A DNA stretch of 5,997 bases from an uncultured Dyadobacter sp. Lineage in GTDB: Bacteria > Bacteroidota > Bacteroidia > Cytophagales > Spirosomataceae. A model generated the notes under the pieces. That model was not told where the DNA came from. It saw nothing but the letters and a program-made list of their open reading frames with translations, and did no database searches. Positions 1 through 5,997 of the stretch are shown here, in pieces. Where the stretch lies: positions 1-5,997 of the forward strand of contig CAMLNK010000286.1 in assembly GCA_946481035.1 (NCBI GenBank), written 5' to 3'. The position numbers and the translations under genes were made by a program. Each line of letters begins with the position of its first letter. Position 1 is the stretch's first letter.

Positions 1-408
1 TACCGGCTGATCTATTTTGCAGGCGGCCACGGCGCTATGTGGGACTTTGCCGAGAATATTGAACTACAAAACATCGCCAAAACCATTTACGAGCGGAATG
101 GCATGATCACGGCCGTCGCTCACGGTGTTAGCGGGTTGTTGAATATCAAACTTTCAGACGGTTCTTTGCTGATCCAGGACAAATACATCACCGGCTACTC
201 CAACGTCGAGGAAGCGCTGGTAAGTTTTATGAGCGAAGTTCCCTATTACCTCGAAGACAAATTGAAGGAACACGGCGCCCATTACACCAAAGCGATGATC
301 CCTTTTGTGGAATTCATCGAAATGGATGAGCGGCTCATTACCGGGCAAAATTCCCATTCGGCCCGGAAAGTAGCGTCTAAAGCCCTGGAAGAACTTTTTG
401 AGAAGTAA
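1..408 (+). CDS. DJ-1/PfpI family protein, Hsp31-like (5' end outside window), nucleophile Cys replaced by Ala
   Basis: The reading frame is open from base 1, so the ATG at 37 is internal and the gene begins upstream. The window holds 135 residues of a family usually near 225-230. Visible family marks are the AGGHGAMWDF segment (residues 7-16 of the visible part), the nucleophile-elbow region TAVAHGVSGLL (36-46), the Y-I-T-G-Y-S-N segment and the C-terminal LITGQN-S-ARKVA motif of the class I amidotransferase-like fold. Relatives are cytoplasmic glyoxalase III, deglycase or chaperone-type proteins (Hsp31, YhbO, PfpI). The elbow normally reads AVCHG. Here the cysteine position is GCT (Ala, bases 118-120), while the following His is kept. 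If the read is right, Cys-dependent catalysis should be lost and a chaperone or binding role is more likely. The family call is firm; the exact function is unknown. Confidence 0.88.
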   Translation, partial: YRLIYFAGGHGAMWDFAENIELQNIAKTIYERNGMITAVAHGVSGLLNIKLSDGSLLIQDKYITGYSNVEEALVSFMSEVPYYLEDKLKEHGAHYTKAMIPFVEFIEMDERLITGQNSHSARKVASKALEELFEK

Positions 409-411
409 GGA

Positions 412-957
412 TTACCTGATCAGTTCACCGAAAAGTGAGCGGAAAGTAGGCAGGACCAGGTCTTTTTCAGAAACGATCGGATCGGTCAATCCCCAGTCGA
501 TATTCAGATCGGGATCGTTCCACAGAATACCCGACTCGGCTTCCTTATTGTAGAGATTCGTGCATTTGTAGCTAAAAATAGCATCCTCCAAAGCCACAAA
601 CCCGTGCGCAAAGCCTTCCGGAATGTAAGCGATATTGTTTTGCTCCCCGCTTAGCTCAAATACTTCATGTTTCCCGAATGTAGGCGAATCAGGACGAATA
701 TCGACCGCAACGTCCAGCACTCTTCCCGAGATCACGCGCACCAGCTTACCCTGCGCAAAAGGTGCATTCTGGAAATGCAGGCCCCGCACTACACCTTTTT
801 TGGAAAACGACTGATTGTCCTGAACGAAGTTTACAGGCAGGCCGAGTTTGGCAAATGTCTCCTCATTATACGATTCAAAAAACACTCCGCGGTCGTCACC
901 GAACACCCTTGGAAAAATTTCAACTAGACCGGCAATGGAAGTTTCTCGAATCTGCAT
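412..957 (-). CDS. rfbC: dTDP-4-dehydrorhamnose 3,5-epimerase
   Basis: RfbC/RmlC epimerises dTDP-4-keto-6-deoxyglucose at C3 and C5, the third step of dTDP-L-rhamnose synthesis for surface polysaccharides, in the cytoplasm. The 181-residue protein has the usual family length and cupin fold motifs: FxDxRGVFFESY near 19-30, VVRGLHFQ with the catalytic His61, QGKLVRV with Lys71, YIPEGFAHGF (111-120), FSYKCTNLY with Tyr130, and SEKD with Asp166. I chose the ATG at 957 because the protein then begins MQIRETSIAG, a normal family N-terminus. A longer form from 984 would use a TTG codon and add nine unconserved residues. No rfbA, rfbB or rfbD lies beside it in the window. It converges on the DJ-1-like gene with a 3-nt gap and diverges from pyrF. 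No Shine-Dalgarno is visible, as is usual in Bacteroidota. Confidence 0.96.
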   Translation of the reverse strand: MQIRETSIAGLVEIFPRVFGDDRGVFFESYNEETFAKLGLPVNFVQDNQSFSKKGVVRGLHFQNAPFAQGKLVRVISGRVLDVAVDIRPDSPTFGKHEVFELSGEQNNIAYIPEGFAHGFVALEDAIFSYKCTNLYNKEAESGILWNDPDLNIDWGLTDPIVSEKDLVLPTFRSLFGELIR

Positions 958-999
958 ATAGTAACTAAGAGTTGGTTTGAGCAAAGTTTAATGTTGGGG

Positions 1000-1007
1000 C
1001 AAATTTA
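1000..1007 (-). promoter_or_regulatory. Putative Bacteroidota -7 box for rfbC
   Basis: On the - strand these bases read TAAATTTG, a full match to the Bacteroidota housekeeping -7 consensus TAnnTTTG. It lies 42 nt ahead of the rfbC ATG and would give a leader of about 35-40 nt. I see no matching -33 TTTG at the expected distance, so the call rests on one short motif and its position. It also fits the ATG at 957 better than the TTG at 984 as the rfbC start. Confidence 0.38.
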
Positions 1008-1028
1008 TGAATCTATTGGAAGAGGTTG

Positions 1029-1036
1029 TAATTTCG
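1029..1036 (+). promoter_or_regulatory. Weak candidate -7 box for pyrF
   Basis: The sequence TAATTTCG differs from TAnnTTTG at one base and ends 19 nt ahead of the pyrF ATG. The leader would be short, about 10-15 nt. The pyrF-lysA unit needs a promoter in the 98-nt divergent gap, and this is the best + strand candidate I see, but a one-mismatch match to such a short, AT-rich motif is weak evidence. Confidence 0.22.
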
Positions 1037-1055
1037 CCGCAATATTTACAAAATC

Positions 1056-1880
1056 ATGACTTATCAAGAGCTCTTCCGGCAAATTTCGGCCAAAAGGTCC
1101 TATTTGTGTGTGGGTTTGGACACCGATATCCAGAAAATCCCGGCGCATTTGTTGAAAACCGACGATCCGATTTTTGAATTCAATAAACAGATCATCGACG
1201 CCACCGCCGACTATTGCGTTTCCTACAAACCGAACATCGCGTTTTACGAAGCATTGGGACCGAAAGGTTGGGAGAGCCTCCAAAAGACAGTCGAGTACAT
1301 CCCAAAAAGCCATTTTACGATCGCCGATGCCAAACGCGGTGATATTGGAAATACCTCGGGCCTGTATGCCCGTGCTTTTTTCGACAAAGCATCGTCCGGC
1401 CTCGATTTCGACTCCATCACCGTGGCACCTTACATGGGCAGCGATTCGGTGACACCGTTCCTTGCATTCGAAGGCAAATGGGTGATATTGCTTGCATTAA
1501 CGTCCAATCCCGGCAGCGCGGATTTCCAGCGGCTCGATGTGGAAGGCTCTGCATTGTACGAAAACGTCCTCCGCACGTCGCAGACCTGGGCGGGCGCCGA
1601 GCGCATGATGTACGTGGTAGGCGCGACGCAAGCCTCCGATTTTGAAAAGATCCGCACCATTATCCCCGACCATTTCCTGCTCGTACCCGGCGTAGGCGCG
1701 CAAGGCGGTAACCTGGAAGAGGTTTCGAAGTTTGGTATGAACAAAAACTGCGGACTGCTCGTGAATGCGTCGCGCAGCATTATCTACGCCAGCAGCGGTA
1801 CCGATTTCGCCGAAAAAGCGAAGCAGGAAGCCCAGGCCCTCCAACAGGAAATGGCCGTTTACCTCGACAAATATTTGTAA
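1056..1880 (+). CDS. pyrF: Orotidine 5'-phosphate decarboxylase (subfamily 2, long form)
   Basis: PyrF decarboxylates OMP to UMP, the last step of de novo pyrimidine synthesis, as a cytoplasmic TIM-barrel dimer. The 274-residue length is that of subfamily 2, longer than the roughly 230-245 residues of the E. coli type. Visible active-site elements are LDTD with Asp22, YKPN with Lys58, the signature [12 protein letters not shown] giving the Asp91-Lys93-Asp96 set, the phosphate-binding PGVGAQGG (211-218), and NASRSIIYA with Arg240. The frame is intact and starts at an ATG in an AT-rich context without a clear ribosome binding site. It is divergent from rfbC, and lysA follows after 41 nt with no hairpin between, so the two are probably co-transcribed. 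Confidence 0.97.
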   Translation: MTYQELFRQISAKRSYLCVGLDTDIQKIPAHLLKTDDPIFEFNKQIIDATADYCVSYKPNIAFYEALGPKGWESLQKTVEYIPKSHFTIADAKRGDIGNTSGLYARAFFDKASSGLDFDSITVAPYMGSDSVTPFLAFEGKWVILLALTSNPGSADFQRLDVEGSALYENVLRTSQTWAGAERMMYVVGATQASDFEKIRTIIPDHFLLVPGVGAQGGNLEEVSKFGMNKNCGLLVNASRSIIYASSGTDFAEKAKQEAQALQQEMAVYLDKYL

Positions 1881-1921
1881 TTAGAACATTCCGGCACATT
1901 AGCCGCCACCATACCACAGAA

Positions 1922-3151
1922 ATGCAACTCTCTGACCATTACCCATATTCCATTCAGGGTATCGACCCTGTCCAGCTCACCCACCAATACGGAAGCCCGC
2001 TTTACGTGTACGACGGCGCGACCATCCGAAGGAAAGCGGCCGAGCTCCAACATGCATTTGCAGGTGTGAATATGAAGATCAAATTTGCCTGCAAGGCGAA
2101 TACCAACCTCGCCATTCTCCGACTGATGCGTGAAATTGGCGTGGAACTGGATGTAGTTTCTCCGGGAGAGCTCGAAATGGGAAAAATCGCCGGTTACGAT
2201 GCCAGCCAGATCACATTTACGCCTAGCGGAGTGCATTTCGAGGAAGTGCGCGAGGCCGTCGAAGCCGGAGCGATTGTGAATGTCGACAGCCTTCCGTTGC
2301 TCGAATGGTTCGGCCAGACTTATGGTAATACCAAACCTTGCATGATCCGCATTAAGCCTAATGTGGCTGCGGGCGGGCATACCAAGATCATGACCGCGCA
2401 CGCCGATTCCAAGTTCGGGATTTCGGTATTATTGCTGGACCAAATTCTGGAAGTAATCAAGAAATATGATATCAAAGTAATCGGCCTGCACCAGCACACG
2501 GGTTCCGATATCAAGGACGCCGAGCCGTTCCTGAAAGTGGCCGATATTCTTTTCGAAACCGCGAAGCATTTCCCTGACCTCCAAGTGGTTGACCTCGGCG
2601 GCGGCTTCAAGGTGTCCTATTTGCCGGGCGATGCCATTACGGATATGGATTTGCTGGGTAAAAAGATTTCAAAACGTTTCCAGACATTCTGCCAGGAATA
2701 TGGCCGCGAGTTGCAACTCTGGTTTGAGCCAGGCAAGTTTCTCGTGAGCGAATCGGGCTTCCTTTTTGTGACTACCAATGTGGTCAAAGAAGATCCGGCG
2801 CGCAATTTCGTGCACGTGGATTCGGGCCTTAACCACCTCATCCGCCCGATGATGTACGGTTCTTACCACCATATTCTCAATATTTCAAACCCGAAAGGCG
2901 AGTTGAAGCATTATAATGTAGTAGGATACATCTGCGAAACCGACACGTTTGCGTCCGACCGCGAGCTTCCCGAGGTGCGCCAGGGCGATGTGCTCGCATT
3001 CCTGAATGCAGGCGCATACGGATTGACCATGAGCTCGAATTACAATGCACGTGTCCGCCCGGCCGAAATCCTCATCGACAATGGTGCAGCAAAGCTGGTA
3101 AGGCGCCGTGAGACGCTCGAAGATTTGCTCAAAACGCAAATGGATATTTGA
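1922..3151 (+). CDS. lysA: Diaminopimelate decarboxylase
   Basis: LysA is the PLP enzyme that converts meso-diaminopimelate to L-lysine, the final step of the DAP pathway, in the cytoplasm. It is a fold-type III (alanine racemase-like barrel) decarboxylase of 409 residues, a normal length. Visible elements are YVYD (28-31), KFACKAN with the PLP-binding Lys58, the HQHTGS motif (190-195), the phosphate-binding glycine run 226-228, FEPGKFLV (268-275), the active-site YICET with Cys338-Glu339, and NAGAYG with Tyr366. The usual bacterial CESGD is CETDT here, which I recall as common in Bacteroidota LysA, so I do not treat it as a defect. It sits 41 nt after pyrF, probably in one operon although the pathways are unrelated. 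A strong hairpin ends the unit. Arginine and ornithine decarboxylases share the fold, but the motifs and length favour LysA. Confidence 0.96.
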   Translation: MQLSDHYPYSIQGIDPVQLTHQYGSPLYVYDGATIRRKAAELQHAFAGVNMKIKFACKANTNLAILRLMREIGVELDVVSPGELEMGKIAGYDASQITFTPSGVHFEEVREAVEAGAIVNVDSLPLLEWFGQTYGNTKPCMIRIKPNVAAGGHTKIMTAHADSKFGISVLLLDQILEVIKKYDIKVIGLHQHTGSDIKDAEPFLKVADILFETAKHFPDLQVVDLGGGFKVSYLPGDAITDMDLLGKKISKRFQTFCQEYGRELQLWFEPGKFLVSESGFLFVTTNVVKEDPARNFVHVDSGLNHLIRPMMYGSYHHILNISNPKGELKHYNVVGYICETDTFASDRELPEVRQGDVLAFLNAGAYGLTMSSNYNARVRPAEILIDNGAAKLVRRRETLEDLLKTQMDI

Positions 3152-3166
3152 TATCAAGCCAAAACC

Positions 3167-3216
3167 TTGAAAGCAAGAAGCTGCGCAGGATTCCCCGTGC
3201 AGCTTCTTGCGTTTAA
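3167..3216 (+). terminator. Hairpin terminator after lysA
   Basis: A perfect 12-bp inverted repeat, GCAAGAAGCTGC at 3173-3184 and its complement at 3199-3210, starts 21 nt after the lysA stop. The stem can grow inward by a G-T and a C-G pair, and outward, past one A/G mismatch, by about five more pairs to 3167 and 3216. It is followed by GTTTAATGCATTCTTTAAA, which is T-rich but not a clean T run. It lies between two + strand genes, so it most likely ends the pyrF-lysA transcript. Confidence 0.72.
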
Positions 3217-3241
3217 TGCATTCTTTAAATTAAAAATTCAA

Positions 3242-3249
3242 TACATTTA
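3242..3249 (+). promoter_or_regulatory. Weak candidate -7 box for the YCII-domain gene
   Basis: TACATTTA matches TAnnTTTG except at the last base and sits 26 nt ahead of the ATG, in an AT-rich stretch just after the lysA terminator. A separate promoter is expected here because of that terminator. No convincing -33 element is seen. Confidence 0.25.
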
Positions 3250-3275
3250 ACCATAAACCTATCAATCTACTTATT

Positions 3276-3740
3276 ATGAAAACTCTGTACATCACACTTT
3301 TGATCTTCGCATCCCTGCTCGCCGCGAACCTTGCCCATGCTCAATCCAACACTACCGCCTACGATTCGACGCTGGCGAAAAAGCTTGGTGCGGATGAATA
3401 CGGCATGAAAAAATATGTAATGGTATTACTGAAAACAGGCGCTGCTACCGGCTTAGCCAAAAGCAAAACCGACAGCCTTTTTGCAGGCCACATGCAGAAT
3501 ATCAACCGCCTGGCCGATGCCGGAAAGCTCGTCGTGGCAGGCCCGTTCTTCAAAAATGACAAATACCGCGGCATATTCATCCTCAATGCGGATTCCCTCG
3601 AAGAAGGCAAAAAGTTGGTCGAAAGCGATCCGGCGGTGCAGGCAAAACTGCTGGATATGGACCTGCTGATGTGGTACGGCTCCGCGGCCCTGGCCGAAAC
3701 GCTCGAAATCCACAAGAAGATTGAGAAGAAAAGCCATTGA
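3276..3740 (+). CDS. Exported YCII-domain (YciI-like) protein
   Basis: The 154-residue protein starts with a clear Sec signal peptide: basic MK, a hydrophobic core at about 4-18, then LAHA with probable signal peptidase I cleavage after Ala22. It lacks a lipobox cysteine, so it should be periplasmic or secreted. A YCII-type domain (ferredoxin-like alpha+beta) fills about 46-138: KYVMVLLKTG, FAGHMQNINRLADAGKLVVAGPF with the family's conserved His72, YRGIFILNADSLEEGKKLVESDPAVQA with the conserved Asp118-Pro119, and WYGSAAL near the end. The molecular role of this family is poorly known; some members resemble muconolactone isomerase-type or stress-related small enzymes, so no function is assigned. 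It stands alone between a terminator and clpB, with no operon partner. The tail is lysine-rich (KKIEKKSH). Confidence 0.88.
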   Translation: MKTLYITLLIFASLLAANLAHAQSNTTAYDSTLAKKLGADEYGMKKYVMVLLKTGAATGLAKSKTDSLFAGHMQNINRLADAGKLVVAGPFFKNDKYRGIFILNADSLEEGKKLVESDPAVQAKLLDMDLLMWYGSAALAETLEIHKKIEKKSH

Positions 3741-3749
3741 CTTCTTGCC

Positions 3750-3795
3750 ATTTTGTCCGAAATACCCCCTTCACGTCACCTTTTCGAGACAAAAT
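3750..3795 (+). terminator. Imperfect hairpin after the YCII-domain gene, possible terminator
   Basis: ATTTTGTCCGAAA (3750-3762) pairs with TTTCGAGACAAAAT (3782-3795) over 13 base pairs with one bulged A, around a 19-nt C-rich loop. It starts 10 nt after the stop codon, where a terminator would be expected. The 3' arm ends in AAAATTT rather than a long T run, so termination strength is uncertain. If clpB transcription starts upstream of it, it would instead lie in the clpB leader. Confidence 0.42.
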
Positions 3796-3829
3796 TTCCG
3801 ATTTAACCGGTCGGCACACCATTTTTTGT

Positions 3830-3856
3830 ATAGCATTGTATCATTAACAATGTGAT
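3830..3856. promoter_or_regulatory. CIRCE-like inverted repeat upstream of clpB
   Basis: The arms ATAGCATTG and CAATGTGAT flank a 9-nt spacer and end 7 nt before the clpB ATG. The inner part is a perfect CATTGT/ACAATG repeat (3834-3839 and 3847-3852). The 9-9-9 layout equals that of the HrcA operator CIRCE (TTAGCACTC-N9-GAGTGCTAA), but only 6 and 4 of 9 bases match the two arms. It could be a repressor site for a heat-shock gene, a weak mRNA hairpin near the start codon, or chance. Confidence 0.3.
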
Positions 3857-3863
3857 CAACGCT

Positions 3864-5997
3864 ATGAACTTTAACCAATATACCATTAAGGCGCAGGAGG
3901 TGATCCAGCACGCCGCTCAGATGGCCCAGGGCAACCAGCAACAGGCTATCGAAACGGGGCACGTGCTGAAATCTATTTTGGAGGAAGATCCGAATACGTC
4001 ATTGTTTTTACTGAATAAGCTCAATATCAGCGCGGATGTACTCAATAACCGTTTGCAAAAGATATTGGACGGCTACCCGCGTGTGAGCGGGGGCCAGCCC
4101 TACCTGGGCAACGACATGGCCGCAGCCAGCGGCAAGGCACAGCATTATCTGAAAGAATTCGGTGACGAATTCATCAGCATCGAACTGCTGGTATTGGGTA
4201 TACTCAGCGGAAAAGATTCCACAGCTAGTATGATGAAGGAGCTGGGATTCAGTGAGAAGGAACTGATCAATGCAATCAAAGAACTTAGAGGAAAGAATAA
4301 CCCTGTGAAAGATCAAAACGCAGAAGCCAAATACCGCTCTCTGGAACGGTACAGCAAAAATTTGAACGAATTGGCCAAAGCCGGTAAGATTGACCCGGTA
4401 ATCGGCCGCGACGAGGAAATCAGGCGGGTATTGCAGATTTTGAGCCGCCGCACGAAAAACAACCCGATCCTGCTCGGTGAGCCGGGTGTGGGTAAAACCG
4501 CTATCGTGGAAGGTCTTGCGCAGCGCATTGTGCAGGGCGACGTTCCCGAAAACCTGAAATCGAAAACCATTGTCTCGCTGGATATGGGTTTGCTCATCGC
4601 CGGTGCCAAATACAAAGGTGAATTTGAAGAAAGGCTGAAAGCGGTTATCAAAGAGGTGACCGATTCGGAAGGCGAGATCGTGCTCTTTATCGACGAAATA
4701 CATACGCTGATCGGCGCCGGTGGCGGTGGCGAAAGTGCCATGGATGCTGCTAACCTGCTGAAACCTGCATTGGCGCGAGGTGAGTTGCACGCGATCGGTG
4801 CTACGACTTTGAAAGAATACCAGAAATATGTCGAGAAGGACAAAGCTTTGGAACGTCGTTTCCAGGCTGTAATGGTAGATGAGCCTAATATCCCCGACGC
4901 GATCAGCATTTTGAGGGGTATCAAGGAAAAATATGAATTGCACCACGGTGTCCGCATTCAGGACGACGCGGTGATCGCCGCGGTAGAGCTTTCGAACCGC
5001 TACATCAGCGACCGTTTCCTGCCGGACAAGGCCATTGACTTAATGGACGAAGCCGCTTCCAAGCTCCGCCTGGAAATGGATAGCGTCCCCGAAGAACTCG
5101 ACGAACTGAACCGCCGCATTATGCAGCTCGAAATCGAGCGCGAGGCAATCCGTCGTGAAAATAACAAGGACAAGGAAACCGTCCTGAACAAAGAAATTGC
5201 CGACCTCAGCGAGCAACGCAATGCATTGAAAGCGCGTTGGGAGAATGAGAAGGGCAAGGTTAATGAGGTCCGTTCATTGAAAGAACAAAGCGAACAGCTC
5301 CGCCTCGAAGCAGAGCAGGCAGAGCGCTCGGGCGATTTTGGCAAGGTAGCCGAGATCCGTTACGGCCGCATTCCGGAAGTGCAGGCGAAACTGGAAGAAC
5401 TGCAAAAATCAGAAAATGCGGAGAGTTTAATGCAGGAGGAAATCACGCCGGAAGACATCGCGGAAGTGGTAGCCAAATGGACGGGCATTCCCGTAAGCAA
5501 AATGCTGCAAAGCGACCGAGAGAAGCTGCTGCAACTCGAAGAGCATTTGCACCAGCGTGTAGCTGGCCAGAATGAAGCCATTGAGGTGGTATCCGACGCG
5601 GTACGCCGTAGCCGGGCAGGTTTGCAGGATGCGAAGCGGCCGATCGGCAGCTTCCTCTTCCTCGGTCCGACCGGGGTTGGTAAAACCGAGCTCGCGAAAA
5701 CATTGGCGGAATACCTCTTCAACGACGAGAATGCCATGGTGCGGATCGATATGAGCGAGTACCAGGAACGCCACGCGGTAAGCCGCCTCGTGGGCGCGCC
5801 TCCGGGATACGTGGGTTACGATGAAGGCGGCCAGCTCACAGAAGCCGTGCGACGCAAACCGTACAGCGTGATCCTGCTCGACGAAATCGAAAAAGCGCAC
5901 CCCGATGTGTGGAATATCCTCCTGCAAGTGCTCGACGAAGGCCGGTTGACCGACAACAAGGGGCGCGTCGCGAACTTCAAGAACACGATCATTATCA
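3864..5997 (+). CDS. clpB: ATP-dependent chaperone ClpB (Hsp100), 3' end outside window
   Basis: ClpB is the cytoplasmic hexameric AAA+ disaggregase that works with DnaK to rescue aggregated proteins after heat stress. The frame is open from the ATG at 3864 to the window edge: 711 residues of about 860-870, so roughly the last 150-160 are missing. Domains in order are the Clp-N double repeat (about 1-143); NBD1 with Walker A GEPGVGKT (205-212), pore-loop AKYKGEF with Tyr250, Walker B LFIDEIH (274-280) and arginine finger Arg331-Arg332; the coiled-coil M domain (about 405-525), which separates ClpB from ClpA and ClpX; and NBD2 with Walker A GPTGVGKT (601-608), pore loop GAPPGYVG with Tyr649, and Walker [12 protein letters not shown]. 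All key residues are present. No Shine-Dalgarno is visible at the start. The inverted repeat just upstream may regulate it. The call is secure because of the M domain and full motif set. Confidence 0.98.
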   Translation, partial: MNFNQYTIKAQEVIQHAAQMAQGNQQQAIETGHVLKSILEEDPNTSLFLLNKLNISADVLNNRLQKILDGYPRVSGGQPYLGNDMAAASGKAQHYLKEFGDEFISIELLVLGILSGKDSTASMMKELGFSEKELINAIKELRGKNNPVKDQNAEAKYRSLERYSKNLNELAKAGKIDPVIGRDEEIRRVLQILSRRTKNNPILLGEPGVGKTAIVEGLAQRIVQGDVPENLKSKTIVSLDMGLLIAGAKYKGEFEERLKAVIKEVTDSEGEIVLFIDEIHTLIGAGGGGESAMDAANLLKPALARGELHAIGATTLKEYQKYVEKDKALERRFQAVMVDEPNIPDAISILRGIKEKYELHHGVRIQDDAVIAAVELSNRYISDRFLPDKAIDLMDEAASKLRLEMDSVPEELDELNRRIMQLEIEREAIRRENNKDKETVLNKEIADLSEQRNALKARWENEKGKVNEVRSLKEQSEQLRLEAEQAERSGDFGKVAEIRYGRIPEVQAKLEELQKSENAESLMQEEITPEDIAEVVAKWTGIPVSKMLQSDREKLLQLEEHLHQRVAGQNEAIEVVSDAVRRSRAGLQDAKRPIGSFLFLGPTGVGKTELAKTLAEYLFNDENAMVRIDMSEYQERHAVSRLVGAPPGYVGYDEGGQLTEAVRRKPYSVILLDEIEKAHPDVWNILLQVLDEGRLTDNKGRVANFKNTIII
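4305..4307 (+). promoter_or_regulatory. Possible internal GTG start for short ClpB (ClpB-deltaN)
   Basis: Codon 148 is GTG, in the linker between the N domain and NBD1 (context [10 protein letters not shown]). E. coli makes its short ClpB from an internal GTG at codon 149 in the context GESVNDQGAE, which aligns directly. A purine-rich AGAGGAAAG lies at 4287-4295, about 9-12 nt upstream. Valine may be kept for protein reasons, and Bacteroidota seldom rely on Shine-Dalgarno pairing, so internal initiation is only a possibility. Confidence 0.3.

Noticed and set aside
37..408. A complete 123-residue gene starting at the ATG at 37
   Set aside because: The frame is open to base 1, and the residues before this ATG (YRLIYFAGGHGA) are conserved DJ-1/PfpI sequence, so the ATG is internal.
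958..984. Longer rfbC starting at 984
   Set aside because: That start would be TTG, the nine added residues are not family sequence, and it would sit almost at the predicted transcription start. The ATG at 957 gives the normal MQIRET-type N-terminus.
1881..1921. Terminator or promoter between pyrF and lysA
   Set aside because: The 41 nt hold no convincing hairpin, T run or TAnnTTTG box.
1859..2401. 180-codon - strand open frame over the pyrF end and lysA start
   Set aside because: It is antisense to conserved LysA sequence including the PLP lysine motif, and has no recognisable features of its own.
2932..2949. LysA active-site motif CETDT instead of CESGD as a possible inactive enzyme
   Set aside because: The catalytic Cys338 and Glu339 are present, all other PLP motifs are intact, and I recall this variant as usual in Bacteroidota LysA.
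4008..4946. 312-codon open frame on the - strand inside clpB
   Set aside because: It lies fully antisense to a gene with every ClpB motif intact. Its translation is rich in Phe, His and Gln and shows no domain I recognise. Long antisense frames are expected opposite codon-biased GC-balanced genes.
5360..5927. Further - strand open frames in clpB of 125-166 codons (also 4313-4957 and 5000-5344)
   Set aside because: These are overlapping antisense shadows in several frames at once, with low-complexity Ser/Arg-rich translations and no recognisable domain.
1..5997. Mobile element, CRISPR array, tRNA/rRNA, phage or defence island
   Set aside because: No transposase, integrase, repeat array, structured RNA gene or defence domain is visible; all coding sequence is accounted for by conserved housekeeping-type genes.

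Overview
The window looks like ordinary chromosomal housekeeping DNA from a Bacteroidota member. The Cytophagales, and a Dyadobacter- or Spirosoma-like genome, are the best guess. The evidence is roughly balanced GC, A/T-rich start contexts without clear Shine-Dalgarno sequences, TAnnTTTG-type -7 boxes, and protein sequences with a Bacteroidota flavour (LysA with an ICETDTF motif, the subfamily-2 form of PyrF, an exported YCII-domain protein). This placement is inferred from sequence style, not from a database search.

Layout, left to right: (1) the 3' part of a DJ-1/PfpI (Hsp31-like) gene on the + strand, entering from the left edge. (2) A convergent rfbC (dTDP-4-dehydrorhamnose 3,5-epimerase) on the - strand, with only 3 nt between the two stop codons. 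(3) A roughly 100-nt divergent promoter region. (4) pyrF (orotidine 5'-phosphate decarboxylase) followed after 41 nt by lysA (diaminopimelate decarboxylase), probably one transcription unit. (5) A strong hairpin terminator. (6) A small exported YCII-domain protein. (7) A 123-nt gap holding a second hairpin and a CIRCE-like inverted repeat. (8) clpB (Hsp100 disaggregase), which runs off the right edge with 711 codons present.

The genes serve separate pathways: dTDP-rhamnose for surface polysaccharide, UMP synthesis, lysine/diaminopimelate synthesis for protein and peptidoglycan, and protein disaggregation. They are not a functional cluster, and nothing indicates a mobile element, CRISPR array, RNA gene, defence system or other new multi-gene system. 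The points most worth a second look are the DJ-1 homologue whose nucleophile cysteine is replaced by alanine, the inverted repeat just ahead of clpB, and a GTG codon in clpB at the position equivalent to the internal start that makes short ClpB in E. coli.
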